A program made the position numbers and the translations under genes. 64,000 bases of DNA from Amphibacillus sp. MSJ-3. GTDB taxonomy: Bacteria > Bacillota > Bacilli > Bacillales > Amphibacillaceae. Shown here piece after piece: positions 33,332 through 41,093 of this stretch. How positions within the stretch are numbered: position 1 is the stretch's first letter; each line of letters starts with the position of its first letter. A model generated the notes under the pieces. The model worked only from the letters and a program-made list of their open reading frames with translations, made no database searches and was not told the origin of the DNA. Location: the NCBI RefSeq assembly GCF_018919165.1, contig NZ_JAHLQM010000005.1, forward strand, positions 1-64,000. The letters are read 5' to 3'.

Positions 33332-34429
33332 ATGACAATTCAAGCGCCTTTTCATGCAGACCATGTAGGGAGTTTATTAAGACCAGAGCGATTAAAAAAG
33401 GCTCGTCGTGATTATAAAGAAGGAAAGATTGAGCGAAGTGAATTAAAGAAAATTGAGATTGAAGAAGTGACCCGTATTGTTGATAAACAAATTGAACTTG
33501 GTTTAGATGTCGTGACAGATGGTGAATTCCGCCGTGATTGGTGGCATATTGACTTTTTAGAGAACTTAAATGGCTTTGAAGGATATGTTCCTGAACATGG
33601 CTACTTTTTTGAAGGTGTTGAAACAGAACCTTATGATGTTCGAAATATAGGCAAAATATCATTCAATCCAGATCATCCCTTTATTGATGACTTTAAGGAA
33701 TTTAATAAGATTGTTAATGGGCGTGCGATTGCGAAGCAAACAATTCCAAGTCCAAATCAACTCTTCCATGTTGATATAATTAATTCAGATATTTATCCTG
33801 ACTATGAATCTTATGCCAAGGATATTATTCAAGCTTACCGAGATGCCATTCAAGCTTTTTATGATGCTGGTGTTCGTTACTTACAAATTGATGATGTGTA
33901 TTTAGCTGTATTAACTTCACCAGATAATGATTTTGATAGTGGTCCATACAAGCGCGATTATTTAATTGATTTAGCTGTACGTGTGATCAATGCTGTATTA
34001 GAAGGAAAACCAGAAGATTTAATCGTGACAACTCATATTTGTCGCGGAAACTATCAGTCTACTTATGCTTTTCAAGGAAGTTATCAATTAATTGCACCAA
34101 CTGTTTTTGCTAAAGAAAAAGTTGATGGCTTCTTTCTAGAATATGATGACGATCGTTCGGGTGATTTTGAACCCTTGGCCCATATTCCAAAAGGCGGTGC
34201 TAAAGTTGTCCTTGGATTAATTACCTCAAAACATGCTGAGTTAGAAGATCCGGACTTGATCAAAGCGAGAATTGCCGAAGCAGCGAAGTATGTCCCCTTA
34301 GATCAGTTATGTTTAAGTCCACAATGTGGCTTTGCATCGACACATCATGGGAATTTAATCACAGAAGAAGACCAATGGAATAAACTAGAACATGTTGTTA
34401 AGATCGCTAAAGAAGTTTGGGGAGATTAG
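33332..34429 (+). CDS. MetE-like methyltransferase, YxjG/YxjH family
   Basis: 365 residues corresponding to the C-terminal catalytic domain of cobalamin-independent methionine synthase. DGEFRRDWW near residue 52, the zinc-ligand candidates in TTHICRGNY and CLSPQCGF, and LQIDDVYLAVL are visible. Family members transfer a methyl group to homocysteine or related thiols; several Bacillus copies are S-box regulated as here. It starts 18 nt after metI with AGGAG 7 nt before the ATG at 33332. The methyl donor is not known for the short family. Confidence 0.88.
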   Translation: MTIQAPFHADHVGSLLRPERLKKARRDYKEGKIERSELKKIEIEEVTRIVDKQIELGLDVVTDGEFRRDWWHIDFLENLNGFEGYVPEHGYFFEGVETEPYDVRNIGKISFNPDHPFIDDFKEFNKIVNGRAIAKQTIPSPNQLFHVDIINSDIYPDYESYAKDIIQAYRDAIQAFYDAGVRYLQIDDVYLAVLTSPDNDFDSGPYKRDYLIDLAVRVINAVLEGKPEDLIVTTHICRGNYQSTYAFQGSYQLIAPTVFAKEKVDGFFLEYDDDRSGDFEPLAHIPKGGAKVVLGLITSKHAELEDPDLIKARIAEAAKYVPLDQLCLSPQCGFASTHHGNLITEEDQWNKLEHVVKIAKEVWGD

Positions 34430-34457
34430 TCCAATCATTTGGCTATGATTTAATGGA

Positions 34458-34596
34458 CGGTTAGATCCCACCATGTCATCTGGTAACTTCTGCATAACCT
34501 AGGTCCTGTAGGCCCAACCCCCACTGATTGAAGTTTCACTTTATCCAACACTCAGTGGGGAAAGAAACTCCTCTGGATGAAGGGTTACTTTAGCGC
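34458..34596 (+). repeat. Dispersed structured repeat, type A, 3' part
   Basis: CTTCTGCATAACCTAGGTCC, CCCCCACTGATTGAAGTTTC, ACTTTATCC, then a second terminal segment CTCAGTGGGGAAAGAAACTCC. The first part matches the inserted long copy at 19837; the second resembles the 3' terminal stem of type B. Probably two 3' ends in tandem. Confidence 0.65.
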
Positions 34597-34604
34597 AAAT
34601 TAAG

Positions 34605-34636
34605 AATCAAAAAGGCCTAAGCCTTTTTGATTTTTA
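34605..34636 (+). terminator. Terminator after the metI-methyltransferase operon
   Basis: A 12-bp perfect stem AATCAAAAAGGC/GCCTTTTTGATT with a CTAA loop, then TTTAA. Confidence 0.9.
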
Positions 34637-34696
34637 ATAGAATATTAAACTTATTATTCCTATTTAATTTATAGGTAATATCAGAAAGGCTGATCA

Positions 34697-35719
34697 ATGA
34701 TGATTGAATTGAGAAATATTCATAAAACATATCAAAAAAGAAGCAAATCAATTCAAGCATTAAAAGGAATCGACTTAAAAGTTGAACAAGGGGATATTTT
34801 TGGTGTCATTGGATATAGTGGTGCGGGGAAAAGCACTCTTGTCCGTTTAGTCAACTATTTAGAACAACCAACAGAAGGAAAGATTATCGTTGATGGACGC
34901 TCTCTTACAGAGCAATCATCTAAAGCACTTCGAGAGATAAAAAAAGATATTGGGATGATTTTTCAACATTTCAACTTGTTAGAATCAAAAACGATTTACC
35001 AAAACGTGGCGATGCCACTAATTATCTCGAAAGTTCCGAAACAAGATATTAAAAGGCGTGTAACAGAGTTACTTGAGTTTGTAGGTTTGTCCGATAAGGT
35101 AATGAGTTATCCGAATGAACTTTCGGGTGGTCAAAAACAACGTGTTGGTATTGCACGTGCGCTCGCATTAAATCCAAAAATATTACTTTGTGATGAAGCA
35201 ACCTCTGCCCTAGACCCACAAACAACACAATCTATTTTGAACTTATTAAAGCGAATTAATCGTGAGTATGGGATTACCATCCTTTTGATTACACATGAGA
35301 TGTCTGTCATTCAAAGCATTTGCAATCGGGTTGCTGTAATGGAAAATGGCAAAATAATAGAAGAGGGGACTGTGCTTGATGTCTTTGGTGATCCGAAACA
35401 TCCAACGACACAAGACTTTGTTCAAACAGTTGTTAGAACAGATATTCCAAGAAATATCAAGGCAAATCTAGATAAGTCCGGCATTACAACTTTAACGAAA
35501 TTAGAAATGGTCGGTGATCATGCAACCCAACCACTATTAGCACTATTAATACAAAAATTCAATTTAACTGTTAGTACAGTCTTTACAAATATGACCGAAA
35601 TTCAGGAGACAACTTTAGCGATTTGGTATGTTGATATTCAAGGAGAAGCAAAGGATAAAGCAGCTGCCTTAGACTTTTTAGATTCGCAGGGTGTGAGGTA
35701 CCAGGAGGTGTCGGTATAA
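34697..35719 (+). CDS. metN: Methionine ABC transporter ATP-binding protein MetN
   Basis: 340 residues. Walker A GYSGAGKST, signature LSGGQKQRVGIARAL, Walker B ILLCDEATSALDPQT, and a C-terminal NIL domain (about residues 265-340) that in this family binds methionine and inhibits transport. Uptake of L-methionine with MetP and MetQ. ATG at 34697, AGAAAGG about 8 nt upstream. I see no second S-box before it; it lies behind a terminator and so probably has its own promoter. Confidence 0.96.
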   Translation: MMIELRNIHKTYQKRSKSIQALKGIDLKVEQGDIFGVIGYSGAGKSTLVRLVNYLEQPTEGKIIVDGRSLTEQSSKALREIKKDIGMIFQHFNLLESKTIYQNVAMPLIISKVPKQDIKRRVTELLEFVGLSDKVMSYPNELSGGQKQRVGIARALALNPKILLCDEATSALDPQTTQSILNLLKRINREYGITILLITHEMSVIQSICNRVAVMENGKIIEEGTVLDVFGDPKHPTTQDFVQTVVRTDIPRNIKANLDKSGITTLTKLEMVGDHATQPLLALLIQKFNLTVSTVFTNMTEIQETTLAIWYVDIQGEAKDKAAALDFLDSQGVRYQEVSV

Positions 35720-36378
35720 TGTTTGAAACAAATTTAACCTTAGAGCAATTTGCGGAGGGTATCCAGGATACATTATATATGGTCGGGATGTCGTTATTGA
35801 TTGGAACCTTATTAGGTTCAATGATTGGAATTGTTATTGTCGTTACGAAGAAAGACGGGATTATCCCAATCCCAATTATTTATACACTATTAAATCCAAT
35901 CATTAATATGGTCCGTTCAATTCCTTTTATTATCCTAATGGTCGCCATTATTCCTTTTACTAGAATGATTATTGGTACATCGATAGGAACAAATGCAGCA
36001 ATTATTCCACTGATTATTTATATTACACCATTTATTGCGCGACTTGTTGAAAATTCACTTCTTGAAGTTGGCCCGGGCATTATTGAGGCAGCTGAATCAA
36101 TGGGAGCCACCCCGCTACAAATGATTAGATACTTTATATTACCAGAAGCTTTTAGCTCATTGATCTTATCATTGACCACAGCAACGATTACCTTGATCGG
36201 TGCGACTGCAATGGCTGGTACAGTGGGTGGCGGGGGAATTGGCGATATCGCTATTGTTTATGGTTATCAACGGTTTGATAGCTTTGCGATGATTTCAACA
36301 GTGATTCTATTAGTGATTATTGTGCAAGTCATTCAATCAACTGGCAATCGGCTTGCACGCATTGTCCGCCATCGGTAA
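35719..36378 (+). CDS. metP: Methionine ABC transporter permease MetP (MetI-type)
   Basis: 219 residues, five predicted helices. The EAA loop reads GPGIIEAAESMGATPLQMIRYFILPEA (about residues 114-140) and GATAMAGTVGGGGIGDIAIVYGY is the family's hallmark. The ATG overlaps the metN stop (TAATG). Confidence 0.95.
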   Translation: MFETNLTLEQFAEGIQDTLYMVGMSLLIGTLLGSMIGIVIVVTKKDGIIPIPIIYTLLNPIINMVRSIPFIILMVAIIPFTRMIIGTSIGTNAAIIPLIIYITPFIARLVENSLLEVGPGIIEAAESMGATPLQMIRYFILPEAFSSLILSLTTATITLIGATAMAGTVGGGGIGDIAIVYGYQRFDSFAMISTVILLVIIVQVIQSTGNRLARIVRHR

Positions 36379-36379
36379 A

Positions 36380-36441
36380 GCTGGCTGAAGTTTCACTTTA
36401 TCTGTTGCTCAGTGGATCTAACTGAGTGAAGATTCACTAGA
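36380..36441 (+). repeat. Dispersed structured repeat, 3' fragment
   Basis: CTGAAGTTTCACTTTATCTG and TGCTCAGTGGATCTAACTGAG-like bases match the family 3' ends. It starts two bases after the metP stop codon. Confidence 0.6.
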
Positions 36442-36499
36442 TCTCTTTATGTATTTTTTGGTAATGGTATTTTTAAAAAAAGAATCGGAGGTTATGAGG

Positions 36500-37528
36500 A
36501 TGGGATTAACGAAGAGAGAACGCTTGATTAAAACTTTAACTGGCGATCAAGCCGATCGTCCATTAGTAAGTGTCTGGCATCATTTTTTAACTAAAGAGCA
36601 GACTGCGAGTGATTTGGCTGAAGCAACCCTATCTTTTGTTAATCAATATGATTGGGATTGGGTCAAGATTAATCCACGAGCAACTTATTTAGCGGAGGTA
36701 TTTGGTAACCGGTATGATTTTTCAGATTATCAATGGGTTTTTCCTCGGCAAGTAGAAGCAGTTGTTAAAGCACCAGGTGACTTAAGTCAGATAAAGGAAG
36801 TGGCATGGGAAGACTCTGCTCCATTATTAGAACAACTAGAAGTGGTACAACGAATTCGACTAGATTTACCTGATACTCCACTACTTCAAACAGTATTTTC
36901 ACCATTAACAGTGCTATTATTCTTAACGGGAAACCAAGCATATGTAGATCAGAAAATGTATGGAGCCGACAATCCAATTGATCTTCAATTATTATTCAGA
37001 CATTATCGTAGCGATGTTCATAGAGCTCTTCATGCCATTGCTTTAACGCTAAAGGATTATGTCAAGGCTCTTGACGTTGTTGGTGCAGATGGTTTGTTTT
37101 ATGCAACGACTGGTACAGCCCACCCTAAACTGTTTTCATTAGAACAATTTAATGAGTTTTCGCGGCCATACGACGAAATCGTCTTATCAGCAATGAAAAA
37201 AGGCGGACGGTTATTACACACATGTGGTCCATATGCTGATCCAGAGCGGTTCAATGATTACCCAGTTGAGGGGATTAGTTGGGATCCAAATGCAGAAGGG
37301 AACCCCGATCTCACTGTAAAACTGGATAAAGTCAAAGTTGCTGGTATTGATCATGATTTGTTTGCAACAAGAGATGCTGAACCGTTGAAGGAACAAGTAA
37401 AAGCATCCTTATCCAAGATAGCAGATGAGCCATTTCTTTTAGCGCCTAATTGTGCTGTCTCACCACAAGCTACGGTTGAGACGCTAACAGCATTAAAGGA
37501 AGGTATGGAAAGATTGAGAGGGGAATAG
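36500..37528 (+). CDS. Uroporphyrinogen-decarboxylase-family protein inside the met transporter operon
   Basis: 342 residues of the URO-D/MtaA-like TIM-barrel superfamily: TKRERLIKTLTGDQADRPLV at the start, WDWVKINPR, QTVFSPLTVLL, LDVVGADGLFYATTG and the metal-site-like LHTCGPYAD near residue 238. Haem enzymes (HemE) have a different N-terminal RxPxWxMRQAG motif, absent here, so this is more likely a methyltransferase relative such as MtaA/CmuA. It lies between metP and metQ with 0-nt gaps on the metQ side. Hypothesis: methyl-group transfer linked to methionine or S-methyl compounds. ATG at 36500, GGAGG 8 nt upstream. Confidence 0.75.
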   Translation: MGLTKRERLIKTLTGDQADRPLVSVWHHFLTKEQTASDLAEATLSFVNQYDWDWVKINPRATYLAEVFGNRYDFSDYQWVFPRQVEAVVKAPGDLSQIKEVAWEDSAPLLEQLEVVQRIRLDLPDTPLLQTVFSPLTVLLFLTGNQAYVDQKMYGADNPIDLQLLFRHYRSDVHRALHAIALTLKDYVKALDVVGADGLFYATTGTAHPKLFSLEQFNEFSRPYDEIVLSAMKKGGRLLHTCGPYADPERFNDYPVEGISWDPNAEGNPDLTVKLDKVKVAGIDHDLFATRDAEPLKEQVKASLSKIADEPFLLAPNCAVSPQATVETLTALKEGMERLRGE

Positions 37529-37530
37529 TG

Positions 37531-38343
37531 ATGAAAAGAATTATCGTGTTATTTTTACTTGGGAGTTTAGCAATTTTTACGGCTTGTGAGAATGAACAAA
37601 CGTCGGATAAAATTGTTGCAGGATTTGGGGTTGGAACTTATGAAGAACAGTTTCGTGAAGGAATTGTTCCTATCTTAGAAGAACAAGGCTATGAAGTTGA
37701 AATAAAAGTGTTTTCGCAGAATATGCAAGTCAATCCAGCGATGGCGGAAGGGGCGATTGATGTTAGCATTTTCCAGAGTACAGCATATATGGAGGCAATT
37801 AATGAGGAATTAGGTATTAATATGACAGCTCTAACATATTCGCCTAGTGCACCACAGTCATTACATTCTGTACGCCATGATTCATTAGATGCTGTTGAGG
37901 ACGGCTCAACAATTGCACTACCAAATGACCCCGTTAATCAAGAGCGGGCGGTTAGAATTTTAGAGGAACTTGGTTGGGTGACAATTGCAGATGATGCTGG
38001 AACGGTAGATTTTAATTTATCTAGTGTTTCAGCAGGAGACTATGATCTTGAATTCGTCGTTTTAGATCCAGCACAAATTCTTGTTTCATTAGAGGATGTT
38101 GATTTTGGGATTATCAATGGAAATTACATTGCAGATGCTGGTATGCGTATTGCTGATGGTTTAGCAATCGAAGATACTCCTGATGAACATCGAATCATTG
38201 TATCGATTCTCGAGGAAGATTTAGATGAAGAATGGGCACAGGATCTAAAGGCAGCCATAGAATCTCCAGAATTTGAAGCATATATGACAAGTCAAACGAA
38301 GTACGATGGCTTTATTCTACCAGGTAGTCAGGATGCTCAGTAA
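37531..38343 (+). CDS. metQ: Methionine-binding lipoprotein MetQ
   Basis: 270 residues, lipobox FTAC with Cys19. The NlpA/MetQ fold is shown by AGFGVGTYEEQFREG, VNPAMAEGAIDVSIFQSTAYM, a SLHSVRHDSLDAVEDG segment, IALPNDPVNQERAVRIL and IINGNYIADAGM. The highly acidic surface is notable. The ATG at 37531 follows GAGAGGGGA; the URO-D stop overlaps an upstream GTG. Last gene before a terminator. Confidence 0.94.
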   Translation: MKRIIVLFLLGSLAIFTACENEQTSDKIVAGFGVGTYEEQFREGIVPILEEQGYEVEIKVFSQNMQVNPAMAEGAIDVSIFQSTAYMEAINEELGINMTALTYSPSAPQSLHSVRHDSLDAVEDGSTIALPNDPVNQERAVRILEELGWVTIADDAGTVDFNLSSVSAGDYDLEFVVLDPAQILVSLEDVDFGIINGNYIADAGMRIADGLAIEDTPDEHRIIVSILEEDLDEEWAQDLKAAIESPEFEAYMTSQTKYDGFILPGSQDAQ

Positions 38344-38352
38344 TTTAATACT

Positions 38353-38392
38353 AACAGTGGCATAGCTTTGTCTTCGCTACTGTTATTTTTTT
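38353..38392 (+). terminator. Terminator of the metN-metQ operon
   Basis: AACAGTGGC pairs with GCTACTGTT (one G-U) and is followed by ATTTTTTT. Confidence 0.85.
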
Positions 38393-38621
38393 GCACTTTT
38401 TTATATTTACTAGCTGTATTCGCCCTGTTGTATTGTCGTCACGATAATTGAAATCAAATCGATGATGGCCTATTTAGGTAGGAATTTTCATATAGATAAA
38501 GCTTACAAAATTTGTGAACTTTTTCGACAAAAGTATAAAAAAGATATTCAAAGTTGACGATTTTTAGTATAATGTAGATATTGTGCTTTAAATTAGCTCT
38601 AAGTCAGGCTTAGGTGCTATA

Positions 38622-38774
38622 TTTATCGCAGATTAACTAACTATAAGTCTCTCACTTTAATCATTCAAGTGAAACCATTGGATGATAAACAGGGATCAAT
38701 AGTTAGTATAAGCCTAATTCGTTCATCTAACGCTCAATGGGGAAAAGTCCCTGCTGAGTAAAGGTTCACATTAA
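38622..38774 (+). repeat. Dispersed structured repeat, type B, complete copy
   Basis: Begins TTTATCGCAGATTAACTAAC, shows an outer stem TAACTAT/ATAGTTA, an inner CACTT/AAGTG, then GGATGATAAACAGG, AGTATAAGCCTAATTCG, the terminal stem CTCAATGGGG/CCCTGCTGAG and the end AAAGGTTCACATTA. It is the reference copy for type B. Confidence 0.75.
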
Positions 38775-38816
38775 TAGAAAGAGATAGATAATATGAATTA
38801 AGGGGATATCTAACAA

Positions 38817-39674
38817 ATGTATAAAATTGAAAGCTTTGAGAAACAAATGTTCAAGATGTATCAGCTTAAGAATGAAGATGGCACGTCATGGATAACGGTT
38901 TGTCCTGAACGTGGCGGTATTATTATTGGTTATGGCACTCGGGGCCGGGAGAAACTTTACTTAAATGATGATACTTTTTATGATCGTAAGCAAAATATCC
39001 GTGGTGGGATTCCGATTTTGTTCCCGATTTCCGGACAACTACAAGATGGGAAATATGAATGGGAAGATCAACAGTATTCATTGCCAAATCATGGACTTGC
39101 TCGTATTCATCCGTGGGAAGTAATTGAAACTAGTGCTGATGAGGAAAAAGCATTTATTTCTATTTTGTTTGAAAGTAGTATTGGAACAAAAGAAGTCTAC
39201 CCTTTTGATTTTGAAGTTATTTTTACTTATACACTAAAAGATGATCAACTCTTTATTTATCAAACCTATCGTAATGTTGGCAATAAGAAAATGCCGATTT
39301 ATCCAGGATTACATCCTTATTTCAAGGCTGAGTCAAAGGTTATTTCAATTGACACAGGTGTGGACACTTATTATGATTATAATGACCATAAGATCAAGGA
39401 TTTTACTGGGGAAATTGATTTAGAAAAATTGCACGAATCCGTTGTATTAGAAAATAGACGTACTGATATTCATGCGAAAATTGATGATGTTGATTTACAT
39501 ATGAATATGGCCAAAGATTTTCGTTATACTGTTTTGTGGACCGAGCAGGATAAGAAATTTGTCTGTATAGAACCATGGACAGCAAAATCAGGAGCGTTAA
39601 CCCGACAAGAAGAGCTAATTATTGTTGAACCAGGTCAAGCATTTGAAACATGGGTTAGTTTTCAAAATATTTAA
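38817..39674 (+). CDS. Aldose-1-epimerase-family protein
   Basis: 285 residues with the galactose mutarotase-like fold: IRGGIPILFPISGQL (residues ~61-75), NHGLARIHPWEV with the conserved His/Arg, IYPGLHPYF with the catalytic His, and a late FVCIEPWTAKSG Glu motif. It is closer to the glucose-6-phosphate 1-epimerase/YeaD and LacX-like group than to GalM. Interconverts alpha and beta anomers. ATG at 38817 with AAGGGG about 11 nt upstream. Monocistronic with its own terminator. Confidence 0.88.
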   Translation: MYKIESFEKQMFKMYQLKNEDGTSWITVCPERGGIIIGYGTRGREKLYLNDDTFYDRKQNIRGGIPILFPISGQLQDGKYEWEDQQYSLPNHGLARIHPWEVIETSADEEKAFISILFESSIGTKEVYPFDFEVIFTYTLKDDQLFIYQTYRNVGNKKMPIYPGLHPYFKAESKVISIDTGVDTYYDYNDHKIKDFTGEIDLEKLHESVVLENRRTDIHAKIDDVDLHMNMAKDFRYTVLWTEQDKKFVCIEPWTAKSGALTRQEELIIVEPGQAFETWVSFQNI

Positions 39675-39693
39675 ATAAAAAAATTTACAAGTT

Positions 39694-39729
39694 AAATCCA
39701 AAGCAAATGATTGCTTTGGATTTTTTTAA
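39694..39729 (+). terminator. Terminator of the aldose epimerase gene
   Basis: A 13-bp perfect stem AAATCCAAAGCAA/TTGCTTTGGATTT with an ATGA loop, then TTTT. Confidence 0.92.
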
Positions 39730-39927
39730 TATCTTCTCCAACTAATCCTCAGTCTTGTCTTAATTATTTAAGAGAGATTAAAATTCATCTGATTTTGGCT
39801 AGAAGATCCCCCTTCAAATTTTGTTAGAAATGAGGGGAGTCGTTCAAGAAGGATCGATAAAGGTTAATAAAAGCTCGATTTCTTAGTGAGGGATGAAAAA
39901 CCTCCATCAGGGTAGGGACTCATTTTC

Positions 39928-40830
39928 TTATATATAATAGGTTTTAAAAATAATATCTTGCGGATGATTACCGAACTTCTTCCCAAATAAGGTAACTCCA
40001 CCAACATGTTCAGCATCCTCTTTAACTTCAATTCTAAATATCCAACTATCATGAGCTGTAGATAGATCAGCAATGGTTATATCCGAAAGATGATCACCAT
40101 CCATATAGGTGCCATGGGAGGTAATTCGCAAAGTTTTAAGTAAACCATATTGATTAATTTTATCAGGCCACCATTTTGGGGTGAGTTTTCCTCTTGTATC
40201 AGCAAAATCACCAGGACTTTGCCAAGTACCTAATTCTACATGATTTAATGAAAAACTAATATCTGATGGCCAGACAGAATTCGAAAAGGGAAATTCTGAT
40301 GAGATTTCAAAACTAATATCAATTTGCTTCAATTGATGATCCTTTTCTAAGTGATTAAATATTTTGTATTCGATAAACCCTTGGGTAAACCAAAGAATTT
40401 CCGCAGAAATACGTTCTGGTGCTAAGAAGTACTTTGGTTGGTCGACTGGACCGATAAAATCTTTATCTGATGCTAATCCGCAGGTAGGGACAATCGAGAA
40501 ATCAGTGTAATGTCCAATTGGTACGGATATTTCATAGGAGGCAAAGGCAAGTTGTATTTTTTTAGGGAAGGAAATTTCGATATGGTCGACGAGTAAGATA
40601 GAAATCCGCTGGACTCCTGACTTGCCTGGTACCTTCTCAGTTCTTAAAATTCCAGCCTGTTCTAATTTTTCAATGTGCTTTTTTACAATCGGGCTACTTA
40701 GGTTGAGAGCTTCAGATAATTCTTTTAAATTATAGGTCTTCTTTGAAAGTAGTTGAATCATTTTAAGTCTTACATCACTGGCAAGAGCTTGATAAACTGG
40801 CAATGAATCAAGGTCAATTCCTAATTGCAT
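39928..40830 (-). CDS. ArsR-type winged-helix regulator with a C-terminal ligand domain
   Basis: 300 residues. An ArsR-like helix-turn-helix occupies residues ~12-75 (QALASDVRLKMIQLLSKK; LNLSSPIVKKHIEKLEQAG). The remaining 220 residues form a beta-rich domain (YFLAPERISAEILWFTQGF; PWPSDISFSLNHVELG-like strands) of the kind seen in sugar-locus ArsR regulators rather than metal sensors; no metal Cys pair. The reverse-strand ATG at 40830 has AAGGAGG. Divergent from the large transport cassette, which it probably controls. Confidence 0.8.
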   Translation of the reverse strand: MQLGIDLDSLPVYQALASDVRLKMIQLLSKKTYNLKELSEALNLSSPIVKKHIEKLEQAGILRTEKVPGKSGVQRISILLVDHIEISFPKKIQLAFASYEISVPIGHYTDFSIVPTCGLASDKDFIGPVDQPKYFLAPERISAEILWFTQGFIEYKIFNHLEKDHQLKQIDISFEISSEFPFSNSVWPSDISFSLNHVELGTWQSPGDFADTRGKLTPKWWPDKINQYGLLKTLRITSHGTYMDGDHLSDITIADLSTAHDSWIFRIEVKEDAEHVGGVTLFGKKFGNHPQDIIFKTYYI

Positions 40831-40976
40831 GTTTTTTCCTCCTTAACTAGTTAAATTGTAGGTGATAGTAAATGTTTTTGTTTTAATCAAATTGAAATAA
40901 AAACTTAATTCATCTATAAGATTAACAAAAAGGTTAAGTGAATGCAAAATAAAAGGTGTAAATTACTTATATGTTA

Positions 40977-41005
40977 TTGACATCGTTTACATATACGTAT
41001 ATATT
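40977..41005 (+). promoter_or_regulatory. Promoter and candidate operator of the large transport cassette
   Basis: Consensus TTGACA (40977-40982), a 17-nt spacer and TATATT (41000-41005). The spacer contains a 12-bp perfect palindrome ATATACGTATAT (40991-41002), well placed for a repressor such as the divergent ArsR-type protein. The start point near 41012 excludes an ATG at 40971 as start of the first gene. Confidence 0.82.
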
Positions 41006-41093
41006 TATAAGTGACAGATCAACAATCGATTCTTTTTATAGGGTTATCTTAATTTATATGGAATATATCATGATATTTTTAGAGGTGATGGGT

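Noticed and set aside
34430-34696. A second S-box before metN
   Set aside because: None of the aptamer blocks seen at 31854-31964 is present; the region holds repeat 3' ends and a terminator.
36500-37528. HemE (haem pathway uroporphyrinogen decarboxylase)
   Set aside because: The N-terminal substrate-binding motif of HemE is absent and the operon is for methionine uptake, so only the superfamily is assigned.
39800-39925. Another type B repeat copy after the aldose epimerase gene
   Set aside because: CCCCCTTCAAATTTTG and GAGGGGAGTCG are suggestive, but the remaining order and both ends are missing.
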